NCBI GenBank assembly: GCA_900757145.1
Contig: CAAEMT010000043.1
Span: forward strand, 1 to 64,000
Direction of reading: 5' to 3'
Length of the DNA: 64,000 bases
Source of the DNA: Lachnospiraceae bacterium
GTDB lineage: Bacteria; Bacillota; Clostridia; Lachnospirales; Lachnospiraceae
Both the position numbers and the translations under genes were made by a program. The notes under the pieces were generated by a model. It was not told the origin of the DNA. It searched no databases and saw only the letters and a list, made by a program, of their open reading frames with translations. Shown piece after piece: positions 44,122-53,068 of the stretch (the first letter of the stretch is position 1; every line of letters begins with the position of its first letter).

Positions 44122-45594
44122 CTACATCAGTGCAGAAATAGATTTAAGCGCTGAGACAATGGGCGTACTGTAAAGTCCAAAAATAATAATTGCTGCCGCA
44201 AATATCGTAAGCGGCAGAAGCATCATCCAATTTGGATCCTCGACATCCTTTATAGTACTGTAGTCAAAATCTCTGCCTGGAAAAAATGCACGTACCGACA
44301 CCGTCAGCATATAGATTGCCGTTAGAAGTGCCGAGATAAGCAGCGCAGCTACGCCGATATATGCCAACGTATTCTCACTGGCAATTGCTGCGCGCGCCAG
44401 ATTCCACTTACTGATGAAACCGCACAATCCCGGTACTCCCATAAGGGCCAGCGCTGAAATCGTATATATGGTAAATGTCTTAGGCATCCTTCTGCCCAGT
44501 CCGTCAAGTTCATAGACGTAATTTCTCCCCGTCTTATAGATGACTGCTCCCGCGCAGAAGAAAGAGCATATCTTCATGACTGCATGAAATATCATGTGAC
44601 AAAGCGCCGCTATCAGCCCAAGCGGCGTCATTAAAACAACACCAAACAGAATATAAGAAAGGTTGCTTACGGTAGACCATGCAAGTCTTCGCTTTAGATG
44701 AGTCTCTTTCAGTGCACGACTACACCCGTATATGATCGTAAAAATAACAAGAGCCATTACCGTATATTGTGCCCATGTACCGCGAAGGAATTCCGTTCCG
44801 AAACTATAATACGTCACACGCATCACAGTAAATACCCCGGCTTTTACGACTGCTACCGCATGAAGAAGGGCCGTGACCGGAGTCGGCGCAACACCGGCCT
44901 TCGGAAGCCATCCGGAAAACGGAAACATAGCCGCCTTCACACTAAATCCGCAGAAACACAGTACATACACGACAAGAAGCCTATTTGCTCTCTCTCCCAG
45001 TCTTGCAATATCGAGCACACCTCCGGGCAGAAAATCCGGTGTTGTACCGTAACTTAAAATAAACACCAGTCCGACAAAGGCAAATGCCGCACCGCCAAGT
45101 GAATAATACAAATACGAACGACTTGCAAGAATCGCCTCACGGCTTAAGGTATGCATAATTAACGGGAGCGTCATCAAGGTAAGCATCTCATAAAAGCAAT
45201 ACATCGTCACGATATCCTCTGCAAATGCAATACCGAGCGTCACTCCATACGTCATAGTGTAAAACGTAAAAAAGATTTTTTCATGCCCCTCATGCTTCAT
45301 ATACTCAAACGCATATAAAGTAGCGAGAGGCCACATCACAGCAACGATCCCTGCAAACACAGTTCCCAGCCCGTCAAGCTGAAAGCTGAGTGAAAGATTA
45401 CCTGTAAAACGAAGCAGCACAAGTGCTTCCTGCGGCTGCGCGAATAAAAGTCTGAGCACAATTACCGTATTAGCCAGTACCACCGCTTCAATATAAAACA
45501 TCATCTGCCGCCTGTTCCGAAATGGAAGAAAAGAAATCACACTTCCCATCAGAATCGGAAACAAGACAGCGACTGCCAGAAAATATGGTTGCAT
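44122..45594 (-). CDS. NuoL/MrpD-like antiporter subunit (third copy)
   Basis: 490-aa proton/cation channel subunit with about 14 helices. Conserved: TM5 Glu in MYCFYEMLTLMTLP near residue 135, TM7 Lys in GFSVKAAMFPFSGWLPKAGV near 215, the NuoL/MrpA-type APTPVTALLHAVAVVKAG with TM8 Lys, and TM12 Lys in GFISKWNLARAA near 405. Start 45594 follows GAGGAGGAG; the longer frame overlaps the upstream gene. Lies 13 bp past the stop of the previous homologue. Probably stacks beside the other channel subunits. Confidence 0.9.
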   Translation of the reverse strand: MQPYFLAVAVLFPILMGSVISFLPFRNRRQMMFYIEAVVLANTVIVLRLLFAQPQEALVLLRFTGNLSLSFQLDGLGTVFAGIVAVMWPLATLYAFEYMKHEGHEKIFFTFYTMTYGVTLGIAFAEDIVTMYCFYEMLTLMTLPLIMHTLSREAILASRSYLYYSLGGAAFAFVGLVFILSYGTTPDFLPGGVLDIARLGERANRLLVVYVLCFCGFSVKAAMFPFSGWLPKAGVAPTPVTALLHAVAVVKAGVFTVMRVTYYSFGTEFLRGTWAQYTVMALVIFTIIYGCSRALKETHLKRRLAWSTVSNLSYILFGVVLMTPLGLIAALCHMIFHAVMKICSFFCAGAVIYKTGRNYVYELDGLGRRMPKTFTIYTISALALMGVPGLCGFISKWNLARAAIASENTLAYIGVAALLISALLTAIYMLTVSVRAFFPGRDFDYSTIKDVEDPNWMMLLPLTIFAAAIIIFGLYSTPIVSALKSISALM

Positions 45595-45607
45595 CTCTTC
45601 TCCTCCT

Positions 45608-47152
45608 CTACATGACTGCCGCTGCAATTTTACCGGCAAACGAAATCAATACATTTGGAAAGATGCCCAGCAAAATGGTAAGAGCGGCAAGAACTGCAAG
45701 CGGTATGAGCATTCCAGACGATACCCGAATATGCGCCGCATCTTCACCTGAGACACAATTGCCGGCATCTCCCTGTGCGGATCTCCTCTGATAGGACTCC
45801 CCCGGCAAAAATCCCCGTATTACGACCGGCAGCAAATACCCGGCTGTCAGAAGCGCCGATAGGAGCAGAATAATCGGTCCGATCCATCGGAATACGCCGA
45901 CAGGCGCTTCAAGCGCTCCCTGAGCAAGATACCACTTGCTTATAAAACCACTCGCCGGGGGAATACCGATCAAGGCAAGCGAAGCAAACGTAAAACACCA
46001 AAGCGTACCCGGCATCTGCTTTCCGATTCCTGTAAGCTCCTCCACGCGTGTCTTTTTGCAGCAGAAAATAAAAATACCGGCTGTCAAAAACAATACTACT
46101 TTGATAAAAGCATGAAATACAATATGCAGGAGTGATCCTGTCATCGCAGTCGGCGTGAGCATCGCCAGACCAAACAGTATGTAAGAAATCTGACTGACCG
46201 TTGAATATGCGAGACGCTTTTTCAGCACACACTCTCTATACGCAAGCAACGAACCCATAAAAACTGTCAGAAGGGCAAGTACGATCCATAAAGTCTGTAC
46301 CCATGTACCACGCAGAAAATCAGGACCGACCACATAATAAACTGTTCTGATAATAGCAAGTACACCGCCCTTTACAATGACGCCGGAAAGAACCGCTGAT
46401 GCAGGCGACGGAGCTACCGGATGCGCAGTCGGCAGCCATGCATGCAGCGGAAACATTCCTGCTTTCGCTCCAAAACCGATCAGCATCACAAATACGGCAA
46501 TGAGCAGAATCCCTTCATGTCCGGCAACACGCGCCAGATCAAGTGTGCCGCCAGCAGTAAACGTCAGCGTATCCGCATACTGATACAGGAAATAAATACC
46601 GAATAATCCCATATATGCACCGCACATCGAATAAAACAGATATTTGAGTGCTGCCATGTTTGCCTCATGAGAACCATTATGAAGCACCATCGGCATAGAT
46701 ACCAGTGTCATAAGCTCATAAAACAGATACATCGTAACAAGATTTCCGGCAAATGACAGTGCAATCAGTACACCGTATATCATAAGATAAAAACCGAAAA
46801 ATCTCGTTTCGTTTCCTTCATGACGCATATACACACAGGAATATATTCCAACTGCCACCCACACAATCGAGATTACCGTGACAAAGAGACGAGAAATATC
46901 ATCAATATGAAAATATACCGGGATATCTTTCATCAAATAAAACAGTGTCACCTCATGATTGCCGCTCCAGGCAGCAAAAAGTGCCAGTACAGCCGATGCG
47001 CTCAGCACACCGCATACAAAAAGATGCAGACGCCTCAACCCACTCTCCGCCTGATCCGGCTGCGGCTTTCGCCTCAAGACGATTAGAGAGCCAAGCATAC
47101 AGGCTCCCAAAAGCATCGGCAAAAATACCGGAAGCAATATCCAACCATTCAT
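45608..47152 (-). CDS. NuoM/MrpD-like antiporter subunit (second copy)
   Basis: 514-aa paralogue of the neighbouring subunits. TM5 Glu in MYLFYELMTLVSMPMVLH near residue 150; TM7 Lys in GFGAKAGMFPLHAWLPTAHP near 230; TM8 Lys in VLSGVIVKGGVLAIIR; TM12 Lys in GFISKWYLAQGALEA near 410. A hydrophilic loop carrying the word GESYQRRSAQGDAGNCVSGE lies between the last two helices. AGGAGG-type site before the start; 12 bp after mrpD stop. Confidence 0.9.
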   Translation of the reverse strand: MNGWILLPVFLPMLLGACMLGSLIVLRRKPQPDQAESGLRRLHLFVCGVLSASAVLALFAAWSGNHEVTLFYLMKDIPVYFHIDDISRLFVTVISIVWVAVGIYSCVYMRHEGNETRFFGFYLMIYGVLIALSFAGNLVTMYLFYELMTLVSMPMVLHNGSHEANMAALKYLFYSMCGAYMGLFGIYFLYQYADTLTFTAGGTLDLARVAGHEGILLIAVFVMLIGFGAKAGMFPLHAWLPTAHPVAPSPASAVLSGVIVKGGVLAIIRTVYYVVGPDFLRGTWVQTLWIVLALLTVFMGSLLAYRECVLKKRLAYSTVSQISYILFGLAMLTPTAMTGSLLHIVFHAFIKVVLFLTAGIFIFCCKKTRVEELTGIGKQMPGTLWCFTFASLALIGIPPASGFISKWYLAQGALEAPVGVFRWIGPIILLLSALLTAGYLLPVVIRGFLPGESYQRRSAQGDAGNCVSGEDAAHIRVSSGMLIPLAVLAALTILLGIFPNVLISFAGKIAAAVM

Positions 47153-47164
47153 ACCTTTCTCCTC

Positions 47165-48673
47165 CTACGAAAACATAGCAAGCCCTTTACTGAACAGACG
47201 CACGATCGGCTCAGAACACAGCCCAAGAAACAGATTTAAAACAACAAAACAGATAAGAGCAAACGTTTTTGCCGGCTGAGCTTTCATTTCCACATTACAG
47301 AAACCTTTTTTTACCAGTACTGCTCTCTTCTCCGGCGTATAAATACGAATCACAGTTTTCATAAAATAAACTGCATTCAGAATCGTACTGAGTGCCAGAG
47401 CAATAAGCGTTAAAAGCATCTTATTGCCGCTCTCTACACCTGCCTGAGCAAACAGCAGTTTCGATGTAAAACCGGAAAACATTGGAAATCCTACCATGGA
47501 AAGCGAACCGACCGTAAACGCGATCCCTGCAAGCTTGTTTCGAAATCCTGCTCCCGTCAGATCAAAGAAGTCTGTACTTCCTCCCGAAGCATCTGTAAGC
47601 CCAGATGCCGCAACAAAAAGCAGTGACTTAGTCGCCGCATGTGCTGCAATATGGTATACACTTGCAATCGATCCGATCTGTGAACCAAGACCAAGTCCCA
47701 TATAAATATAACCGATCTGGGCAACTGAAGAAAATGCAATCATTCTTCTGATATTATTTTCCTTGATTGCAGCCACAGAACCCATGATCATTCCGATAAT
47801 TCCGAATACAAACAGTACATTGATTACCTTACTGTCCATGATCACATCGAAACCAACCACACGGTAAAAAATCTTTACAAGAAGGAAAATATATCCCTTC
47901 GATACAAGCGAAGAAAGAATCGCCGCGGAAGAAAGCGTCGAATACCCATAAGCATCCGGTAGCCACGCATGAAATGGATACAGTGCGCTTTTAATTGCCA
48001 GACCGACTGAAATCAGACAGATAGACACAAGCAGCGGGATATGATATTCTCCCGTCTCCTGAAGTACTCTCACAGATGCCTGAATATTACTCATCAAAAG
48101 ATGTCCTGTCAAATCGTACAAAAAACACAGCCCCAGAAGGAAAAGACCCGATCCTAAAAGGCTCATGATCATATAGCGCGTTGCTGCCTCGATTGTTCGT
48201 CCGTTCTGCCGTATCATAATCAGACCGCACGCAGCGATCGTGTTAATCTCCACGAACACATATGCAGTAAATAAGTCATTCGTATAGATCAGAGCAAGTA
48301 AAGAACACAGAAGCAGATTTACCATTACATAATACAGGTTCATCTTAGATTCTTCTATCTCTAACTCGCGTTCGCGGCTCCCGCCGATCATACACAGAAA
48401 CATAATGATACAAAAAATCACTGCCATCGAGGCTTCCAGTACACCGACTCGAATTTCATTGCCCCACGGAGCCGGAAAATGTCCCATCATATAGACATAC
48501 GGTTCTCCCGATTCCAGTACAAATACGAGCACTGCAGATGACATCACTCCGACTGCTGCTATTACTGCGAGATTCACCCACTTTGCTTTCTTACCACTTA
48601 TAATAGAAGAAAGAGGTCCTGCAAACAGTGACAGCAAAATAGACAAAAACGGAAGGTTCTGTACGAACGCCAT
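47165..48673 (-). CDS. mrpD: MrpD/MbhH-like antiporter subunit (first copy)
   Basis: 502-aa membrane subunit in the position of MrpD/MbhH directly after the MrpC-like gene. Conserved residues: TM5 Glu in AYVFVEINTIAACGL near 130, TM7 Lys in GLAIKSALYPFHAWLPDAYG near 215, TM8 Lys in SSLVSKGYIFLL, TM12 Lys in GFTSKLLFAQAG near 405. ATG at 48673 overlaps the mrpC stop by one base (TGATG) behind GGAGG. Expected to move Na+ or H+ across the membrane as part of the complex. Confidence 0.92.
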   Translation of the reverse strand: MAFVQNLPFLSILLSLFAGPLSSIISGKKAKWVNLAVIAAVGVMSSAVLVFVLESGEPYVYMMGHFPAPWGNEIRVGVLEASMAVIFCIIMFLCMIGGSRERELEIEESKMNLYYVMVNLLLCSLLALIYTNDLFTAYVFVEINTIAACGLIMIRQNGRTIEAATRYMIMSLLGSGLFLLGLCFLYDLTGHLLMSNIQASVRVLQETGEYHIPLLVSICLISVGLAIKSALYPFHAWLPDAYGYSTLSSAAILSSLVSKGYIFLLVKIFYRVVGFDVIMDSKVINVLFVFGIIGMIMGSVAAIKENNIRRMIAFSSVAQIGYIYMGLGLGSQIGSIASVYHIAAHAATKSLLFVAASGLTDASGGSTDFFDLTGAGFRNKLAGIAFTVGSLSMVGFPMFSGFTSKLLFAQAGVESGNKMLLTLIALALSTILNAVYFMKTVIRIYTPEKRAVLVKKGFCNVEMKAQPAKTFALICFVVLNLFLGLCSEPIVRLFSKGLAMFS

Positions 48674-49050
48674 CACAGTCCCTCCTTCTTAAGCTGCGTT
48701 GTGATCTTATCAAGATCCAGCGTATGATAGCGACGATACAGTCTAATCGTCAAAGAAAGCATAAGTGCTGTTACAGAGACAGAGACAACAATACCTGTCA
48801 ATACAAGACCGCTTGGAATTGGATTTATATACGCTTCCGCACTCTGTATCCCATCCACTACGATCGGAGCCTTTCGCCCTGCTATGTAACCTTTTAATGC
48901 AAGGAACAGATACATGGCCGTATCCATGATATTAAAGCCGATGATCTTCTTGATCAGATTTTTCTGCAAAAGCAAATTGGAAAATCCAATTCCAAACAGA
49001 ATCATTGCGACTGCTTCTTCATAATTACTCATCAGATTTGAAAAATCCAT
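48673..49050 (-). CDS. mrpC: MrpC/MnhC/NuoK-like antiporter subunit
   Basis: 125-aa three-helix subunit. NuoK-type features: AVAMILFGIGFSNLLLQKNL with KKIIGFNIMDTAMYLFLAL, and IPSGLVLTGIVVSVSVTALM near residue 85 (MnhC signature with PxPxALVLTxIV). Start 49050 lies two bases before the upstream stop and follows GGGAGG. Needed for assembly of Mrp-type antiporters by family. Confidence 0.93.
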   Translation of the reverse strand: MDFSNLMSNYEEAVAMILFGIGFSNLLLQKNLIKKIIGFNIMDTAMYLFLALKGYIAGRKAPIVVDGIQSAEAYINPIPSGLVLTGIVVSVSVTALMLSLTIRLYRRYHTLDLDKITTQLKKEGL

Positions 49051-49051
49051 C

Positions 49052-50023
49052 TCAATATCCTCCCTTTCTAAACATAACATAAAATGTATACATCGTTCCC
49101 GCTACAACAATACCGACGCAGATATTCAGGATCAGGATCAGGCCGCTGCTTAAGATAGCCCCCGGAGTTCCCAGCGGAATCACACTTTCGATATGATTTG
49201 CACCTGTATAAAACGAATAGCACTTAGAAAATGTATAGCAGGCAAGCGCCGTAAAACTAAGCTTCTTGTACGTAGACGCCTTGAAAAACCGTTCTGTTTT
49301 CTCAAATCCGAATGCGTTCAGGTAGAGTATAAGTCCTGCACCGATGATAGCCCCACCTGAAAAGCCTCCTCCCGGTCCGAGATGACCGCCGAGGATCACA
49401 TAAATACCAAAGATCACGATAGGCGGTACGAGGATTTTTGCAACTGTCTGAAGAATCACATCATCTTTCGGCTCATATAGAAAATCCTGATCTTTCTCCT
49501 CCTCTTCTCCATCTTTTCGCTTTTTTTCATCCCGCCTCAAAAGAATAAGCACCGTACATGTCGCAACAAACAGTACGTGCGACTCTCCAAGCGTATCAAA
49601 TGCACGGTAATCAAGGATCATACCGGTTACAATATTCACAGCACCCGTCTCCTGAAGACCATTTTCTATATAGCGCTGAGCCACTTCATTATTCACCGGC
49701 TTATCCGTACTTCCGACCGTTGGAAGATAAGACACTGCGATCAAAAGCATCAATACCAGAAAAACGCAGAACAAAATCGAAAAGCCGCGATAGATCTTCT
49801 GAAAGATGCGCAGCTCTGCATTTCGCTCCATATCATAAACACGTTCTACCGCACGTGCTTTTTCTTTTTCTCTCCTCTGACGCTGTCTGCGAGTCTCCTC
49901 ATACAGCTTCTGCGGCTCCATTTCGAGATTACCAAGATAGAGATCCTGCGAGCCATCAAACCACTGCTTTAATTTATAGGAACGAGTCTTTTCATACTGT
50001 TCCTGTGGAATCTTCCTGCTCAT
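49052..50023 (-). CDS. MbhE-MnhB fusion antiporter subunit
   Basis: 323-aa protein joining two usually separate parts. Residues 1-72 form a charged cytosolic extension (RRQRQRREKEKARAVERVYD). A helix and an MbhE-like part follow (YLPTVGSTDKPVNNEVAQRY, NIVTGMILDYRAFDTLGESH). After a Lys/Glu-rich linker near 165-180 comes an MnhB domain (VPPIVIFGIYVILGGHLGPG, GGFSGGAIIGAGLILY). In MrpA proteins the MbhE part lies in the large A subunit; here it is fused to B. Overlaps the DUF4040 gene by 32 bp. Confidence 0.9.
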   Translation of the reverse strand: MSRKIPQEQYEKTRSYKLKQWFDGSQDLYLGNLEMEPQKLYEETRRQRQRREKEKARAVERVYDMERNAELRIFQKIYRGFSILFCVFLVLMLLIAVSYLPTVGSTDKPVNNEVAQRYIENGLQETGAVNIVTGMILDYRAFDTLGESHVLFVATCTVLILLRRDEKKRKDGEEEEKDQDFLYEPKDDVILQTVAKILVPPIVIFGIYVILGGHLGPGGGFSGGAIIGAGLILYLNAFGFEKTERFFKASTYKKLSFTALACYTFSKCYSFYTGANHIESVIPLGTPGAILSSGLILILNICVGIVVAGTMYTFYVMFRKGGY

Positions 50024-50294
50024 CTTTTTTCTCTTCCTCCTCTTTTTGCTTATCCGATTTTATCATCGCATGGATCTTCTTCAACGTCAGAAAAAACAGC
50101 AGGCTCGTAATGCCTGCTCCTACTGCCGCTTCTGTGATTGCCAGATCCGGAGACTCCAGTAAGATCCAGATGATCGACATGATCAGACTATATGACATAA
50201 AAATAAGAACTGAATTCAGCAGATTTTTGGATAGACTTACTGACACTGCGCAGATCACCAGAAATCCGAGCAAAACATATGTAAATACCTGCAT
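49992..50294 (-). CDS. DUF4040 (MbhD-like) antiporter subunit
   Basis: 100-aa membrane protein with the MbhD/DUF4040 signature LLESPDLAITEAAVGAGITS near residue 45, the piece that in MrpA follows the NuoL-like part. Hydrophobic helices flank it and the tail is strongly acidic/basic (KQKEEEEKKDEQED). Start 50294 lies one base after the mrpG stop behind GGGGGA; the longer frame overlaps mrpG. The conserved Glu in SPDLAITE is kept. Confidence 0.9.
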   Translation of the reverse strand: MQVFTYVLLGFLVICAVSVSLSKNLLNSVLIFMSYSLIMSIIWILLESPDLAITEAAVGAGITSLLFFLTLKKIHAMIKSDKQKEEEEKKDEQEDSTGTV

Positions 50295-50295
50295 A

Positions 50296-50805
50296 TCACG
50301 ATTCCCCCTTCTTCTGCGCATCTGTTCGCTTGGCACATCCATTCTCAGACGGCATTTTTTTCTGCGGTATCCCGTATACGCAGTCTGCATTTTTCTTTGT
50401 ATCCGTCGTCACAATTCCCTCGCTTGTTTTACCACCCTGCGTGCGCTCCTGCGGTGCAAAGTGCGCATGCGCCTCTTTGATCGTCATATTGCTGTAATGC
50501 TTCTGCGGCTCCTCATCCGTTGTCACCTCAAGACGCGCAATCAGATGAGAAGAAACCGGAGAGGCAAACCAGAGAAATACGATGACAAGAAACAACTTCA
50601 GAGAAGTAAAATCAAAACCATTCATGACGATCAGGCCCGCTAATGAAAATCCTATTCCCAGCGTATCTCCCATAGCTGCGGCATGCATCCTGTTCAGCAC
50701 ATATTTGAACCGAAATACACCCACCATTTCAATTACAAATATTGAAAGTCCGAAAAGAAGCAAAAAAGCTCCCGCAAGGAAGCGAATCCACTCAATCACT
50801 GCCAT
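50296..50805 (-). CDS. mrpG: MrpG/MnhG-like antiporter subunit with extra tail
   Basis: 169-aa subunit. MnhG core over the first 105 residues: VFRFKYVLNRMHAAAMGDTL and GIGFSLAGLIVMNG, ending with PVSSHLIARLE. About 60 extra hydrophilic residues follow (HAHFAPQERTQGGKTSEG, GCAKRTDAQKK), more than MrpG normally has. Start 50805 follows GGAGGAGGAG and overlaps mrpF by 14 bp. Confidence 0.9.
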   Translation of the reverse strand: MAVIEWIRFLAGAFLLLFGLSIFVIEMVGVFRFKYVLNRMHAAAMGDTLGIGFSLAGLIVMNGFDFTSLKLFLVIVFLWFASPVSSHLIARLEVTTDEEPQKHYSNMTIKEAHAHFAPQERTQGGKTSEGIVTTDTKKNADCVYGIPQKKMPSENGCAKRTDAQKKGES

Positions 50806-51124
50806 TTTCTTTCTCCTCCTCCATCTTTTTACGCCGGTAAACACCCATGTATACCTTTGTAAGAACAATAACTGCAAGAAAACTGATCATTGCATAAATC
50901 AAACAGATATCTGCCAGGTACCCTTCTTCCAGCATAAGCGCCAGAATCGCAATAATGACCATTACCATTGTTCCCATCATGTTGACAGCAACGATTCGAT
51001 CTGCAATCCTCGGTCCGATAATCGCCCGGATCAGACAGAGAATCGTCATCACAGCCAGAAAGATCAGTACTGCTGTAAACAGTATATTATATGCCTGAGA
51101 AAGTCCTGTAATCTCCCTGCTCAT
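50792..51124 (-). CDS. mrpF: MrpF/MnhF-like antiporter subunit
   Basis: 110-aa three-helix subunit with the MnhF signature CLIRAIIGPRIADRIVAVN near residue 30 and the following Gly/Met helix MMGTMVMVIIAILALML. Charged tail (RRKKMEEEKENGSD). Overlaps mrpE by four bases (ATGA), so translation is coupled. Confidence 0.93.
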   Translation of the reverse strand: MSREITGLSQAYNILFTAVLIFLAVMTILCLIRAIIGPRIADRIVAVNMMGTMVMVIIAILALMLEEGYLADICLIYAMISFLAVIVLTKVYMGVYRRKKMEEEKENGSD

Positions 51125-51585
51125 ATCTCTCCCTCCATCTCTTTTAACAGCTTTTCAAATATAGAGTCATCGATTCCTACTGCAAAACTCTCGTCAAGAC
51201 AGTGAATCAGATATTCATCTTCTTCCAGACTGACTGTGATCGTTCCCGGAGTCAGCGTGATCGCATTTGCAAGAAACGCTTTTCCGGTCGATGTTTTCAT
51301 ATCGGAATGAAAACTTACGAGCGCGGGCTCAATCTCCTCGCGCTCGGAAAGAATCATATGCATGACCGCAAAATTCGCTTTAACGATCTCTTTTACCAAT
51401 ACGCAGCAGTAACGGATAAACCTGCCGCTGCGTTTTATAACCGCTGTCTCCTTCGCAATGCTGTAATCCATAAACCTGCATGTAAACGCAAATACCGCCG
51501 CTGAGATCACGATACCAAACAGACAAATCTCAAGCGTGATTTTTCCGTTAAAGATCACCCATAACGCAAAAAACAAGAGAAACAT
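51121..51585 (-). CDS. mrpE: MrpE/MnhE-like antiporter subunit
   Basis: 154-aa subunit. Two N-terminal helices, then the conserved MnhE body: LVKEIVKANFAVMHMIL and FLANAITLTPGTITVSLEED with the following IHCLDES. GGAGG precedes the start. First gene of the antiporter cluster, 39 bp after the aspartokinase stop with no clear terminator between them, so both may share one message. Confidence 0.94.
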   Translation of the reverse strand: MFLLFFALWVIFNGKITLEICLFGIVISAAVFAFTCRFMDYSIAKETAVIKRSGRFIRYCCVLVKEIVKANFAVMHMILSEREEIEPALVSFHSDMKTSTGKAFLANAITLTPGTITVSLEEDEYLIHCLDESFAVGIDDSIFEKLLKEMEGEI

Positions 51586-51624
51586 TTTTCTACCTCCGAA
51601 CCATTCCCTGAATCCTATTATATC

Positions 51625-52947
51625 TTATGCCGCAAGCGCATAATATAACGCACGTATTGCCGTCTCGAAATCCTTATTTGAGACGCCCACCGTACAATTG
51701 ATCTCATTTGATCCCATATCGATCATTTTGATATTGACAGATGCATTACCGAGCGCAGTAAAAAATCTTGCTGCAATACCACTGACAGAGCGCATTCCCT
51801 TACCTACAACTGTAACAAGCGCCATATCCTCATCCACACTGATCTTATCAGGCGCAAGCAAACGCTCAAGCGAAGCCATGACCGCTTCTTTCTTTTCCAA
51901 ATATACATCTCTCGGAAGAATCACACAGATCGTATCAATACCGGACGGCATATGCTCAAACGCGATATGGTTCTCTTCAAACGCCTCAAGAAGTCTTTTG
52001 CAAAATCCGACCTGCGCATTCATCCTGTTCTTTGCAATACTAATCGCAACAAAATTCTGTTTTCCCGCAATGCCTGTAATAGGCACCTCATCCTCCGGAG
52101 CGATACTGCTGCATATCAGTGTTCCCTTCTCTGTCGGCCTGTTTGTGTTGCGGATATGTATCGAGATCCCTTCCCGTCTTACCGGAAATACCGCTTCCTC
52201 ATGCAGCACAGTTGCGCCGCGGTAAGACAGTTCTCGCAGTTCCGAATACGTCATGGTATCAATCTTTTTCGGATGATCAACGATCGAAGGATCCGTCAGC
52301 AAAAATCCGGATACATCCGTCCAGTTCTCATATAAATCAGCACAGACTGCGCGCGCTACAAGCGCTCCGGTAACATCAGAACCGCCTCTCGAAAACGTAT
52401 GTATATTTCCGGCGTCATCCGCGCCGTAAAATCCCGGAATTACCGCACGCTCAATATTGATGAGCCTGTCACTCAAAAAGAAATTCGTTCTCTCACTTTC
52501 AAAATTACCGTTGCGGTCAAACCGTACTACCTCTGCCGAATCAACAAACTCATATCCAAGAAAATCCGCCAGGAGGATACCGTTCAAATATTCTCCTCGC
52601 GAAGCGGCATACTTCTCTCCCGCACAATTTAAAAATGCCTGCTCCATCATCTCAAACTCGTCATCCAGACTGACAGACAGCTTAAGCTCGTCAATGATCT
52701 CCTGATACCTCGACTGTATTTTTTTCAGAACCGTGCGGTATTCCTCCCCACGGCTTGCCTTTTCATAACATGTATACAAAAGATCCGTGACCTTCACATC
52801 ATCCCTGCTCCGCTTGCCCGGAGCAGATGGCACCACATATCTTCTCGCCGGATTTTGGCGCAGAATCTCCTTTACCTTTCGAAACTGTCCGGCATCTGCC
52901 AAAGAACTTCCGCCGAATTTTGCTACAATTGTCTGCTCTTTTCCCAT
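51625..52947 (-). CDS. lysC: Aspartate kinase
   Basis: 440-aa first enzyme of the aspartate family pathway (Lys, Thr, Met). Kinase motifs: IVAKFGGSSLADAGQFRKV at the N-terminus, FSRGGSDVTGALVARAV near residue 185 and GFLLTDPSIVDHPK near 215. Two ACT domains follow, with GIAGKQNFVAISIAKNRM and VTVVGKGMRSVSGIAARFFT, so allosteric control by an amino acid is likely. VVPSAPGKR replaces the more common VVSAMG segment. GGAGA precedes the start; no lysine riboswitch was seen upstream. Confidence 0.95.
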   Translation of the reverse strand: MGKEQTIVAKFGGSSLADAGQFRKVKEILRQNPARRYVVPSAPGKRSRDDVKVTDLLYTCYEKASRGEEYRTVLKKIQSRYQEIIDELKLSVSLDDEFEMMEQAFLNCAGEKYAASRGEYLNGILLADFLGYEFVDSAEVVRFDRNGNFESERTNFFLSDRLINIERAVIPGFYGADDAGNIHTFSRGGSDVTGALVARAVCADLYENWTDVSGFLLTDPSIVDHPKKIDTMTYSELRELSYRGATVLHEEAVFPVRREGISIHIRNTNRPTEKGTLICSSIAPEDEVPITGIAGKQNFVAISIAKNRMNAQVGFCKRLLEAFEENHIAFEHMPSGIDTICVILPRDVYLEKKEAVMASLERLLAPDKISVDEDMALVTVVGKGMRSVSGIAARFFTALGNASVNIKMIDMGSNEINCTVGVSNKDFETAIRALYYALAA

Positions 52948-52997
52948 TGTCTTTCTCCTGTGTAGACTTCTTATTCATTCGTACTTATGCTCCAACC

Positions 52998-53027
52998 ATA
53001 ATATCATCAATTTTTAAAAATATCCAA
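52998..53027 (-). promoter_or_regulatory. Promoter of aspartate kinase
   Basis: Minus-strand TTGGAT (53022-53027), 18-bp spacer, extended TGA-TATTAT (52998-53003). The leader is about 40 nt. Confidence 0.65.
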
Positions 53028-53068
53028 CCTTTTTTTCGTGCACCCATTTTCCGTACACACATTTTCTG

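Noticed and set aside
52948..53068. Lysine riboswitch in front of aspartate kinase
   Set aside because: The leader from the visible promoter is about 40 nt, far too short for that aptamer.
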